Shown here: positions 47,921 to 59,785 of the stretch, piece by piece | Position numbering within the stretch: the stretch's first letter is position 1 | How the letters are laid out: each line of letters begins with the position of its first letter | Assembly: GCA_029379385.1 (NCBI GenBank) | Contig: CM055607.1 | Location: 1,674,001 to 1,738,000, forward strand | From: Quillaja saponaria | Lineage: Eukaryota; Streptophyta; Magnoliopsida; Fabales; Quillajaceae | DNA length: 64,000 bases | Direction: 5' to 3' | The notes under the pieces: generated by a model | The model's database searches: none | Told to the model about the DNA's origin: nothing | The model's input: the letters and a program-made list of their open reading frames with translations, nothing else | Translations under genes and position numbers: made by a program

Positions 47921-49433
47921 CTGTGTTTGACAAAAAACTTAGGGATTAAATAAATCCGCTGAAAGTGAAATGTAACGGAAACGACAAGCAAAATGACTTT
48001 TTCACCCTCTAAATCTAAAATATTGAATAGTTTTAAATTTGGTTTCCAACACTGTTAAGTTCTTGATTTTAGTATGTCTATTTTCAATAAATTAATTAGA
48101 AATTTTAACGATATTCTTATTTACTTATTAATATACAAAATAAATATTTTTAAAAATGTAATAAATGCTACTGATAAAGAAACAACTCAAGAAAATAATC
48201 ATACATTAATTAATGGTAAGATTAAACATATTTAATTTTAACAAATTAAGATATCATCACAAATTAAGATGTAATAAATATAACTTAAAAAATAATAACA
48301 CTTACTACATATAGCACTTAAATTCATACTATCACACTCACAAAAAAAAAAAAATTATCATAGTAATAGTTCGAAAATTTCTTTTCTAAAAATAAAAAAA
48401 TGTTCATAAATTTGAATATATAAACAACCTTCAAAATTTTCCTTTAACTTATGTAATATGATACTTTAGAAACTAATTTATCCACTATAAAAAAAATTTC
48501 ATTGCTATAGAGAAGAAAAAAATTAATTAGTTTAATTGAAGTGTGATAGTACTTACCGATATTTTATGGATAAAACTAGTTTTTATTTTTATTTTCTTTC
48601 AAAATGAGACAATATTTATATCTATACTATTATAAAGTGAAAGATTATATAGTCTCCCACTATATAATATTTACATATTTAAAATATAAATTTAATTAAT
48701 AAGTTTTCTTCCATCCTTTTATAACTACTAAAGCACTCTCCTACTCTCTTCTGCCTTTTAATACGCAAAATATATATTCTTTATCAAATTATACTTTTAA
48801 AAATTTAAGTTAAAAAATAAAAATATATACATAACAAGTGTGTATGTACATGCTGTTGTCTAGGTAGTTAATATAGGTAAAAAAATATTTAGTTTTGTTA
48901 TATGATTTAACCAAACTTGGCATCTCACACATAAAACAAAATTATTTTAAAAATAATGGTTAGGAAGTTTTTAAGAATAGAAAAATAAAATTGCCCTACG
49001 AATTAAGTTGATAATATATATTGATGCTATGTTTTAACTTATCAAATGGTGTTTTCTTTTTATTCATTCGTGATCTTCAAATAAAAACACGAGCCAGCTG
49101 CTTATCCAAATTCCATTTTAAATATTGAACATTCCTTCATTAAACAAACCCAATTAGAAAAAAAATTCAAAAGAGAAAGAGTATAAAACCCAATAAGATG
49201 CCTCAAATCCATAATTTTATTGTCGAGACAAGATCATCATTGAACAAACACCTAAGCAACTTCAATACTTCATGAGCAGAGATCAACTACTACCTATTGG
49301 AAAATTCCATACTTTTCTGCACAATACAACTATAACAGTTATTAATTTCACATAGCAAACAAAAGACAGTGAACAGTTTGACCAAACATTTGGAAAAACC
49401 GATCAACAACAGAATTCTTCTCTATTGCAACAA

Positions 49434-49828
49434 GGATTTTAATTGAACTAAGAAATTGAAAATCATGTCTGAAGATTCTAACTGAACAACAGCAGTTCGT
49501 TCCAACAAGGATTTTAGTTGATAAGAAAATGAAAATCATGTCAGAAGACTCTTAACAGAAAAACAGCAGTATTTATCTCCATTACAACAAAGGATTTTAG
49601 TTGAACAACTAAGAAATGAAAATCATGTCTGAAGACTCTTAAAAGAACAACAGCAGTATTTATCTCCATTACAACAAGGATTTTAGTTGAACAACTAAGA
49701 AAATGAAAATCATGTCTGAAGACTCTTAACAGAAAAGCAGCAGTATTTATCTCCATTACAACAAAGGATCTTAGTTGAACACTAAGAAAATGAAAATCAT
49801 GTCTGAAGACTAACAGAACAACAGAAAT
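49434..49828. repeat. Five-unit minisatellite downstream of F-box C
   Basis: Units start at 49434, 49509, 49592, 49678 and 49767. They use the same unit as the copy B array, with one more repeat and small indels. Likely transcribed 3' UTR DNA. Confidence 0.85.
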
Positions 49829-49865
49829 ATACCAAGCTCCTATCTTTCACCTAGAGCCCATAAAA

Positions 49866-51035
49866 TCAAAACGAAACAAGGCTGTTGGTGTGCACGCCAT
49901 ACCATATACCCCTTTGAGGAGTAACTTTTCCTATTCCTTTTGCCTTGCCTGTTCTCATATTCAAAGCCACAGTTTCACTGTTACCTCTCCTCCTAACATG
50001 AAAGATCAACGATTCTTGATCATCCCAATAGGTGGCATAAAAGGAGAGCTCCTTCCGTAGTATTTTTGCATGAAATAAATTGACGCCGTGAGTCTTCACC
50101 CATGTATTCTGATGCAAGTCTATCAATTTCCATAACCATATTTGAGCAGGGGTTTCCCTCAGGACAACTGTTTCTGAATCAAAAGGGTTGAGGTACCAGA
50201 CAACACAACATAAATGATTCCCCATCTTTGCAATTTCCCAAGAAAGAAAAGTTCCTTTATCCTCCATAACTTCACATGGTAACTGCAATAAGCGACTGCT
50301 TTCATCATTTAAGTCGATAGCAAAAAAAAGGGGATCACGGTAATAACATATGATCCAGTAACTGATCCCGTGAATACAGATTGATTTTAAATCAACAGAG
50401 AGTGATTCTAAAGGGTCTGTTTTAGCTCTCTCTAAATAAGGAAAGGGAAGTTTTCTCCACAACATTTGGCTATCCACTGTCAAAATATACCAACCATGGC
50501 ATAACCCTATATCGTCATCGAAGAATATCACCCTAAATTTCCCATCATTAATTCGTGCGAGCTTAGCATTAATGCTATCGCTGGGACTAGTAGGAATACG
50601 AGGTAGTTTCACAACCTGCATAGTAACTGGATTTGCAAGAAAGAGGATTCTGGTGGGGCCATCGCTTTTACAGATCAACAATATACCATCGCAGCTATCC
50701 AATATTTCCCCTGGCAAGTCCCACCAAGTATCTACAACTTTGGACTTCATTTCTTTCATCTCAAACAACTCAGCATAATATGGTTCCTCACCATGTTGCA
50801 GATAAAGACCAGAATTTGCACGAAGAAGGTGTGCCCTTACAAAATCAGGGTTACGAGGTATAGTAGACCAAGACTTGCAAACATACCTTGCATAATGCTG
50901 CAAAGACTCAGCTGGAACCCTGCTGAGGATGTCGAAGATTGTTTCTTCTGACAGATATAGAAAGTTATTTCTTGAACTCCTTTTTGGAGAGAAAGGAACA
51001 ATCTGCATCTCTGTCGTTCTCTTCTTTTTCGGCAT
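49866..51035 (-). CDS. F-box protein, copy C
   Basis: Single-exon, 389 aa, same length and domain plan as copy B: basic MPKKKR start, F-box at about residues 24-68, then an F-box-associated-like region. Predicted SCF receptor. By eye, about 700 bp of its 3' part differs from B at only about two bases. The first 470 bp of the coding region differ at about 17. The final residue is Phe instead of Leu. The upstream leader has lost about 0.98 kb that copies A and B keep. The frame is intact. Confidence 0.9.
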   Translation of the reverse strand: MPKKKRTTEMQIVPFSPKRSSRNNFLYLSEETIFDILSRVPAESLQHYARYVCKSWSTIPRNPDFVRAHLLRANSGLYLQHGEEPYYAELFEMKEMKSKVVDTWWDLPGEILDSCDGILLICKSDGPTRILFLANPVTMQVVKLPRIPTSPSDSINAKLARINDGKFRVIFFDDDIGLCHGWYILTVDSQMLWRKLPFPYLERAKTDPLESLSVDLKSICIHGISYWIICYYRDPLFFAIDLNDESSRLLQLPCEVMEDKGTFLSWEIAKMGNHLCCVVWYLNPFDSETVVLRETPAQIWLWKLIDLHQNTWVKTHGVNLFHAKILRKELSFYATYWDDQESLIFHVRRRGNSETVALNMRTGKAKGIGKVTPQRGIWYGVHTNSLVSF

Positions 51036-52310
51036 GTTGCTTCAGTTGAAAAACCAAACTTAGCTTCACAAAAACAAGGGAAAAGCAAGAACAAAATTAA
51101 AATAAAATATAACAGGAATTTCTTAATGACAAAATTAAAAAGTTGAGGGTTTTGACTAACTAAATAGTGTCAGAGATACTACAGACAAGGAATTGATTGA
51201 CATTTACCTGTTGTGGCTTTACATGTTATTCCTCATCAATCAACAAGGCAGTTAGCCTTAAACTATCTATTTTGATGCAAGTCATTCAATACCAATGAAC
51301 TTATCAAACTATCCTGGTGCTGCTAATTCTATATGGTAAAACATAAAAGGTCTCTGTCACAATCTTCCTCCCATAAAAAGTATTAACTCGTTTAGCTGGA
51401 AATGACAAGAAGACCATTAATTTAATCATAAAGGTCAATAGCATGAATACAGTATCGGACATGGATTCGTCAGAAACAGTTGGTAATTTCACAACCTACA
51501 AAGTAATTATGCAACACAAAGAGTTATGACAGGCTGACAGCCCAATCTTTTTAATAGATCATCAATCTACATCTTTTCAACCTCATTCTTTCATCTCAAA
51601 AAGACAAAAACTGGACACCATGCTGTCTAAGAAAAAAGAAAGGAACAATCCCGGACATGAAGAAACTACATGATAAAAAAAAATAGGGTATTGTGGTAAA
51701 GCTTCAAAGATGGAAGCTTGGCTGGAGGTAAGAAGATCCTCTATTCCCTCCTTCCTATTTCCTAAACCAAGCCAAGTCTTTTAGTACACAAAAGATATAC
51801 AAGCCTTTTAGCTCTATAAGTTCAATTACACTATCTATGGCTCAGTCCCGTATGTTCATACAGCAAACAACCATTCACTTCACATGCATGCATGGCAGCT
51901 ATTGGTACAAACTACATGGTGAAGGGTACATGCATTCCATGGAAATAATAAACAATGGTGAAGAAGATCATGATAGAATTTGAAATTCACTGATCAAATT
52001 TTGTTAATTTCACAATTTTGCTTTTGGCTTAAAATCTTTAAAAAAAAAAAAAACAATCAACTTATTTATCTTCTGTTGAATCTGATTTTATATAGTCATG
52101 CATTCAACAAAAAAAAAATCTCAATCGATTAGCTTATTTAGTCAGAAATGGAGATTTGAGATAAAATTCTCCATGCAGACACACAACAATTCTTTGGCCC
52201 CAGAAAGTGAGAGGACAAACACAAGGAAGACAATCAAACTGAGAAAGACACGAAAATGAAAATTCAAACCATCACAATTTAGATAACAAGAGAAAAGAGG
52301 GTTTGGATTA

Positions 52311-52430
52311 CCTGTAATTGCTCCTAGCTTGCTCCAAAATTCAGAAGTAGGAGAGAAGGGCTACTGCCTACTGCACAGTGAACCGACAAGGAAGGCCTCA
52401 GCGGGCGAGATCGTCCTTTTTGTGTTTGAC
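52311..52430 (-). other. Likely 5'-UTR first exon of F-box C
   Basis: Third copy of the conserved leader block; the minus strand reads ...GCAATTACAG/GTAATCC. Compared with B it has a short duplication (CTACTGC twice) near 52360. Confidence 0.55.
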
Positions 52431-53450
52431 AAAAAAATTTAGGGATTAAATAAATCGGCTGAAAGTGAAATGTAACGGAAACGAAAAGCAAAATGACTTT
52501 TTCACCCTCTAAATCTAAAATATTAAAAAAGTTTTAAATTTTGGTTTCCAACCTTGTTAAGTTCTTGACATTAGTATGTCTATTTTAAATTAATTATAAT
52601 TTTCTGACCATATTCTTATTTTTTTTTAAATGTAATAAATGCTGCCGATAGAGAAACAACTCAAGAAAATAATTATATATCAATTGTAAGATTAAATATA
52701 TTTAATTTAACAAATTTGTTAAGATATCATTAGTTCTTAATCACATATTAAGATGTAATAAATATGACTCTAAAATAATAACTCTAACTACATAACACTT
52801 AAATAAAAAATTGTAACAGAGCAATTGTTTGAAAAATTATTTCTAAAAATTAAAAATTCATATAGTTTACATATAAATTGAATTTTAAAAGTAACCTTCA
52901 CTATTTTTCCTTTAATTTATGTAATATGATACTTTATAAACTAATTATCCAAATTTAAAATATAAATGACAATACTTATACAAAAAAGTGAACAAGGAAT
53001 ATTAAAATCACTGTTTGTGTAAACTTATGTTTGCTATTATTTGTAAATTAAAATAAAATTTGTGCATGTATTTGATATTTTAAATAACTGAATATCATAG
53101 ATATTGAAAAACTATATAAAAAAAAAAAATCATTGCTACATAAAAGAAAAATAATAATTTAGTTTGATTAAAACCCTCACAAAATATAATAAATTATATA
53201 AAATTTTAAAAAAATATGCCCGCATGAGACTCAATTAAAACTAAAATAAAAATACAATGACCTAATTGAATTTTTTTTTTAAATACAATAACTCATTTAG
53301 GAAAACTATAAAATTATAAGGACTCAAATTGTAATTTAAGTCCATATAGGAATATTAATGGACTGAGCAGTCTGAAACTATTGACATGCTGCAATATATA
53401 TCAGGAAAATGGATAGAGTTTGCTACACATATATATACGCTATAAAGAAT

Positions 53451-53588
53451 AGGAGTACATGGTATATTAACGGAAGGAGATAAATATTAACACTTATAAT
53501 TAAGAATAATAAATAGGAGTACATGGTACATTAACGGAATCTATACAAGGAGATAAATAATAACACTTATAATTAAAAATAATAATTA
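53451..53588. repeat. 64-74 bp tandem duplication
   Basis: Copy 1 is 53451-53514 and copy 2 is 53515 to about 53588. Both start AGGAGTACATGGTA and contain ATTAACGGAA, GGAGATAAATA and AACACTTATAATTAA. Copy 2 has an extra 10 bp. Non-coding, upstream of the small gene. Confidence 0.85.
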
Positions 53589-54045
53589 TAAAGTTATTAA
53601 TATATTTTTTCATGTAATTTCTTTACATCAAAAAGTATTATGTAGCTTCATAATTAAATGATGTATATATTGAAATTTTTATGATAAATTTTAAATTACA
53701 CTCAAAGATATACGCGTTCTTTCTTCTTTGATGAATTAGAAAATAATTCATCGTATGATGCTATTCTTATAGGCATAATTATATTGTTTTTTGACAAATG
53801 TCTCTCAAGATTAATGTATTATATCGGCATAATATGGAGTCTTCAGGAAGTCGGTGGAACATACAGATAAGAGAGGTTGTACACGCGTCGGATTGTAAAG
53901 GAAAAAACACAAAGCAATATGACATAATTAATTGTTTTTTAGTTTCACTATCTCAAATAAGTGGTCGTGACAATCCAAAGCCAAAACCAACACTTTCTAG
54001 TTTCTAATCTATGCTTTCCGATGGAGTACACATTGAAAGTAATGG

Positions 54046-54802
54046 CCACACAAACACGTACCATGGCCATCAATATCACAATCAACACTACCAGAGGAAT
54101 CATATGCTCCTCCTCCTTCAATTTCCAAGTCCCGTGTGGATGACGATGTGGGACAAGGAAAATTGTACGCCCCACAGTATGCAATCAAAGTTGACAAAAA
54201 CGACACTAGTACTACTATTACTACACCACCAAGTGGTAGTAATATTACACAAGAAGCAACAAAAAATCACCAAACGACGACTAGTATGGGTGTGGCCACG
54301 GATATAAGGAGGAATTTTGTGACCATAAAGGAGAGGCTGATAGAGAAGCTGGCCGTCGCCGCAGTACCGGCCGATGCTTTAGACAACGCACGACATTTTT
54401 TGGAGACTGTCGTTAGAGATGTCACGGTGGCAGCTCAAGGTCTCACTAAAGACGCCTTGAACCGCATCAAAACGCAGCTTGTGGATTTGCTTCCTTCTCT
54501 TTCTCCTACTATCACTAGAAAGGTAAACGTGATTAATATATAGATTTTTATTTTTTTATATTTTTTATTTTTAATATTTGCTCCAGTGTATGAAACCGCC
54601 CATAATTATAATTTATAATTTAATGAGCTATTTTATTTTAATCATGTATTAATGTATACATAATTTAATAAAATAATGTTACGTTATTGGGTTGCAGATG
54701 GTGGATGATGCTGACAAGGAAGCTAATGAAGGAAAGGAAGAGATGGGAGATGATCAAGAACAAAAATCAAGCGATAAGTCCCCTTTGGTGTCTAGGCTTT
54801 GA
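54046..54802 (+). CDS. Small protein of unknown function, start unresolved
   Basis: I do not recognise the family. Exon 54046-54522 (open from the TAA at 54043) joins exon 54698-54802 through a clean GT-AG intron (AAAG/GTAAAC, TTGCAG/ATGG) and ends TGA. The readable protein has a Pro/Ser-rich start (SYAPPPSISKSRVDDD, KLYAPQYA). A Thr/Ser-rich linker follows, then an amphipathic helical segment (NFVTIKERLIEKLAVAAVPA, DALDNARHFLETVVRDVTVA, KTQLVDLLPSLSPTI) and an acidic, charged tail (DDADKEANEGKEEMGDDQEQ). No ATG lies in frame before 54286, so either the start is there (113 aa) or an upstream exon is missing from the model. Codon choice and the intron argue for a real gene; a pseudogene with a lost start is the alternative. 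Confidence 0.5.
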
Positions 54803-57014
54803 TGAATGATTAATAATCTTTAATATTTCTCATCTTTAATTACAAGTTTATTTTTGTATTATAATTTTAGGCACTCAGAGAGATTCAATAAGGGACTATG
54901 TATAGACTTTGGAGTTGGAGGTCAATATTAAAGTATTTTGCACTTTCTTTAATTTGCTTCATGCCTTCATACATACTTAAATCTTTTCGTTCTATTGGAA
55001 AGAAAGAAAGAAATGATAACTAAACGTTATAAGTTCAATTTTATTTTATTTTATCGTGGAGGGTTAGGGGATAAAATTTATGTAAGTTTTTACTAGCAGA
55101 GTTGAACTTTTGACCTTCAGGATATTATATGGAAAGAAAAGTGTCGAGTCAAAAGTCATTGGAATAGGGTAAAAAAAAAATTGATGAAAAATGTTTATTT
55201 TGTGTGGGCTGGTATTATTATTATTATTATTATTTTGCTAAGAAAGATGCTAAAAAACTTTGAGAAATAGTTTTTATATTGTATATTTTTTTGCATAAAT
55301 AGTAGTATAGTACACACAAATTTTGGTAAAAAAGTGCCTTCATGGTTTTTTATCTACTAATTTGTTATTTATTATCTCATTAACACCAGTTCATTTAATT
55401 ATAATTATTGATCTCGCATTGTTTCAATATTAATGGTTTCTAATAAAAGGTGATCGTATAATTACATTCAAAATTGAATAATTTATTTATATTTTCGGTA
55501 GAAAAATTTATTTCTATAAACGTTAGTGGGAATAATAAAGTCCAAACTCGCGGAACAAATTCACCAAAAAGAATAGAAGAGGAGGCCAGGTACATTGGCA
55601 TTTGTTTTAGAGATGTGAGTAACACAAATCATCAAGTAATATAAATACATAGTGATTCAAGTGAAATATGTACTAATAAGCACAGATAGTAATATTACTT
55701 GCTAATTTAAGTTGAAAATGTGAATAATCGGAGTTATTGACGATTAAATTGTGTGTATTAACTCAAAAATAGTCCCATCGTTTGGTGATTTAAAACTAAA
55801 ATATGAATTGACTGATATACTAATGAGTCAAGATTAAATATATATTAAAACAAACAAAGTCATATAAGTGAATCAAATGATTCATTTAAGGTGGCATCCA
55901 AATCAAATAATTTGAATTTGAATTAAAAAAGTCGACTTTGAATTATATGCGAATCTAAATTCGAATTTTATTTAATATTTGAACTTGAACTCGTATAGTA
56001 CATAATTCGGTTCGATATTTAACTAATAATTCTGATTAATATTTGAATTCGAAATAATATATTTTTAATTAAATATATATATATTATTTTTTAGCAAAAT
56101 ATTCCTAAATATTTGAATATTTGAAATTTTAGTTGAATTTGAATATTCAAAATTCAAATCGAATTCAAGTATTAAAATTTGAATTCTAATAGTGTACTAT
56201 TCTAGGCTATTTGATTTGAAATTTCACTTCTAGATTCACTTGTATCAAACCGTTGAAATAGTAAAATACAACTTGTCATTGATTTTGGCAATTTACGAGA
56301 GCAAGTCTTAAAATTTAGAGTTAATTTTGTTGAAATTGGTAAAATTCTTTCCATTAAAAGTGTGTTGTGTGGGAATTCATCATTCATATAATTCTTTGAT
56401 GGGAAGAAAAAACAAATGACATGTTGCTGCCATTTTTTAAATGAATAAAAATTCCCAGATCAGTCATATGGCTGAATTCACTTGTATTAATACGCCGAAG
56501 TAGTTATATTGTTGGCAATTTAAGCCTATTATGTAAATCGATGAAGTTATTAATGATTTACGGTTAAATAATACACCTAAATAGTCATAATATTTATTAA
56601 GTGAAAGGCATACTAATTCAATTGAAATATGTACTAATACTAGTCATATAATTTGTTAATTTAACACTAACAGGTAAATCGTTGGAGTTATTCACAATAT
56701 ATGATTAAATATATACTAAGGCAACCAAAAAGCCGTACTTAATTAACAATTTAGTGAAATGTATGATGGACAAATAATCAAATGAGACATTATTTGACTA
56801 TTTAAATTTATTTATGCTAATACATAATTTGATAGAGTCGTTAACTATTTATTTGTGAAATGTATAATAAGACGTAGTCAAATAGACACATTATCTTACA
56901 ATTTATGGGGATAGCCGGGGTATTAATGATTTGGATAATACCAAGTATTTAAGATCAATAAGTGGTAAGACACATCGATGTGGTAGTGGCTTGAGATATT
57001 TGTAATTGCTTAGT

Positions 57015-57048
<34 letters not shown>

Positions 57049-58279
57049 TGTTTTTTTTTTGTGGATGTCCGAGAATGATATGGCTTGTTATGTGTACATG
57101 TATGTATAGTATGTACAATGTGTTATATATTTGAGCGTAGACAGCTTCAGATTGATTTTTTTGAAAAAAAAACTCATTTATATTACTTCAATGAATGTTT
57201 TACAAAGGTTATTAATTTTAAAAACAAGTACAAACTCATGGAGCAAATTGCCAAAAGAAGTATATAGAAGACATCATGGAGCAAATCCCCAGATCATTGG
57301 GGGCCGATCATATAGAATTTGTCAATTTACATTGGTATTTTTTCTCTGAGGTGAGTAATACAAATCGCCAAATATGACAATTTAAGTGAAATGTGTAATA
57401 TGTAAATTATTATCACTAACGATTGGTGTTAAATATATATATATATACTAACACAACCAAATAGTCATAAAACTTAGCTATTTAAGTGAAATGTTATATA
57501 TTTCACTAATAAATTAATTGATAGAATCATTGACAATATATGATAGATATATAAATAAATATAATGTGTATGATATGTACATAATAATTCTCATATATAA
57601 CATTTTACAAAAATGTATAATGTTTAAGTCACTAATATTAGGAGTAAACGATAATAATATGTCTATTTTTAGTAACAAAATTATTATTTTTGAATAATAA
57701 AAATAGTAAAAGAAGTAGAATACCCACACTTTATAATTAAAAATAAATATTACATCTAAATCATTGTAATTCTTTATCCAAAAAAATTCACACCTCATAT
57801 AACTTAATTATTATTTATTTGCATCTATGTTGGAGTCAAAATTCAGAATTTCTTAAAAAAAATATTTAGTTTTTTTGTTAAACTAACTAACTGTTAATAA
57901 TAAGTTATTATTGTTTTATAATAATAAATCGATATTTTAATTAAATATTAATTATTTTCTAAATCACGCGATTTAGCTGCCATCGGTTCATCTTGGTTCA
58001 TCTTTATTCTTTTTCGGGACAATGAAAAGGAAAAGAAGCAATTAGGATTATTTATTTTTATTAAAGAAAATATATATTGGTGCAACCGATATTTTTCTTG
58101 TCCTTTTCAAAAGGGAATGGATAATCGATTCAAGCACCACCAATGAGACTTTTAAGTTTAACCACCTTGCTCTTTCGTTTCTTGAATTCTTTTTTGATTT
58201 GAAGCCAACACAAAACAGCTTCACACTGAGACACAGCTTCTCTCCTTTCATTTCTGTAATACGGTTAATATACCAGAAA
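54803..58279. other. Long AT-rich intergenic region
   Basis: No gene supported. Contains ATT microsatellites (55215-55235), TA repeats (about 57016-57048), a satellite-like degenerate region (55620-57540), a patch of imperfect GAATTCAAAT-type repeats (about 55900-56190), and the GC-richer leader of the kinase gene from about 58150. Confidence 0.55.
55620..57540. repeat. Degenerate satellite-like repeat region
   Basis: Related phrases recur at irregular spacing: TTAAGTGAAATGT or TCAAGTGAAATATGTACTAAT (55655, 56610, 57385, 57480), GGAGTTATTCACAATATATGA or GAATCATTGACAATATATGA (55730, 56690, 57525), and AAATATATACTAA-ACAACCAAA-AGTC (55835, 56710, 57435). They suggest a decayed tandem unit of about 100 bp or more. 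Boundaries are approximate. Confidence 0.55.
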
Positions 58280-59754
58280 ATGATGCTCCTTCCTTCACAC
58301 ACTTTCTCTTCTTTTCCCGCCAATCTCAAACCTCAATTCCATGCCTTCTTCTCCTACTCCAATCATTCCAAATCTTCCCTCCAATCTCAATTTCAGTTTC
58401 TTCGCTTGGATCCTGTTCCCAAACAATCTCTTAGATGCGCCGGCACCGGTGATAATATTGACGCCTTCACTGAGAACTCCGGCTACCTCTTTGACCTCAG
58501 TGCAGCCGAAGCGGACTCTCTGACTGGATACAGCATATCGAAGATTGCAGCTATTTATAAGAGAAAGCCTTTCATTGTCATTCGCAGATTGTTTCAGATC
58601 GGAACTACTTTAGGCAAGTGGTTCGGCCTTCGTTACATCGATGGCCTTATGGAGCGGTCTGAGCAGATGTTCGAGGTTCTGCTCTATCATGATTTGAATC
58701 AGCTATAACTATTTATAAGAAAAATTACTTGTATACATTTATGTTTCTATTTCAGAATTTTCTTTAGCATTGAAAAATAAATATGCCTTTGTTTACAGAT
58801 TAGAGCTGTAGAACTCAGGAAAATATTGGTGGAACTTGGTCCGGTATGTCATTTTTGTTGATTTATATTGGCGGAATTGTTAATTTATAACCGAGGATTG
58901 AATCACAAATATTATTTTGTAGGTAGTGAATTTTGTGAATGATATTCTTTTTTTCAATGTTTTCCATGTTTTGCTTATAATCTACCATTGTTTCCTTCTC
59001 ATTATAGCTGCTCAACTGAGTTGATTTTCCTGTTGCCTTTCTTGCAGGCATATATAAAAATTGCTCAGGCTGTCTCTTCGAGAGGAGTAAGTTACTATAT
59101 TTCATGAGATCATGTTACTTTTTATTTCTTTATATAGTTGGATGACCCTATTTTCTATGTTTACATATTTATTTGTCACCTTTTTTTAGTATGCAAGTTT
59201 ATAGCAAGTCAATCTTTTATGTGAAGGACCTTACTGATGGATGTATTATGTGTACATAGCTATTGAATTACTTAATTTTTGATAGAGCTTTTTTATATGT
59301 TGTAGTGCTTGTTATGTTATATTAAATTACTTACAATATGGATGGTATTGCTTTACAGTACATAAAAAAGAAATAAAAATTTGTTTTCATCTACCTTCAA
59401 GTGACACCAGTGTGCAGTTGTTCAATGGAAAGTTCATTTCTGAACGTTAGGTTACGGACACATTTGGAAAATATCAGGATGTTTGGGTTTGGTAAACTTT
59501 TTAACCTATCAATCATCTTCCTATCAAGTTCTCTAAACGTTCTTACAATTCATTTTAAGTAAAACAATGAAGTCGAGACCAAGAGGTGAATCTACTTTTT
59601 GCATGCTTATGTATATTATGATATGTCCATATGTTAGCTTGATATAAAATCATCCTTTCTGATAAAAAATATATATATATAATTAATCAAAATTTGGGGG
59701 ACTCAACATGTTAGAAAATATTATATTCTGGCTACCATAGATTGTGGATCAGGT

Positions 59755-59785
<31 letters not shown>

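Larger units (their letters stand above)
45791..49865. other. F-box B leader/intron and spacer to copy C
   Basis: 45791 to about 47920 resembles the copy A and C leaders, including the first exon at 47822-47920. 47940-49170 is AT-rich spacer without a gene. 49190-49330 repeats the block found left of copy B. 49434-49828 is the copy C minisatellite. Confidence 0.6.
51036..54045. other. F-box C leader and AT-rich spacer
   Basis: 51036-52430 is the copy C leader (intron plus first exon). 52440-53440 is AT-rich without a gene. 53451-53588 is a tandem duplication. 53600-54045 is the upstream region of the small gene that follows. Confidence 0.55.

Noticed and set aside
53948..54206. Minus-strand frames with a hydrophobic stretch over the small gene
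   Set aside because: Antisense to the spliced plus-strand frame; no homology.
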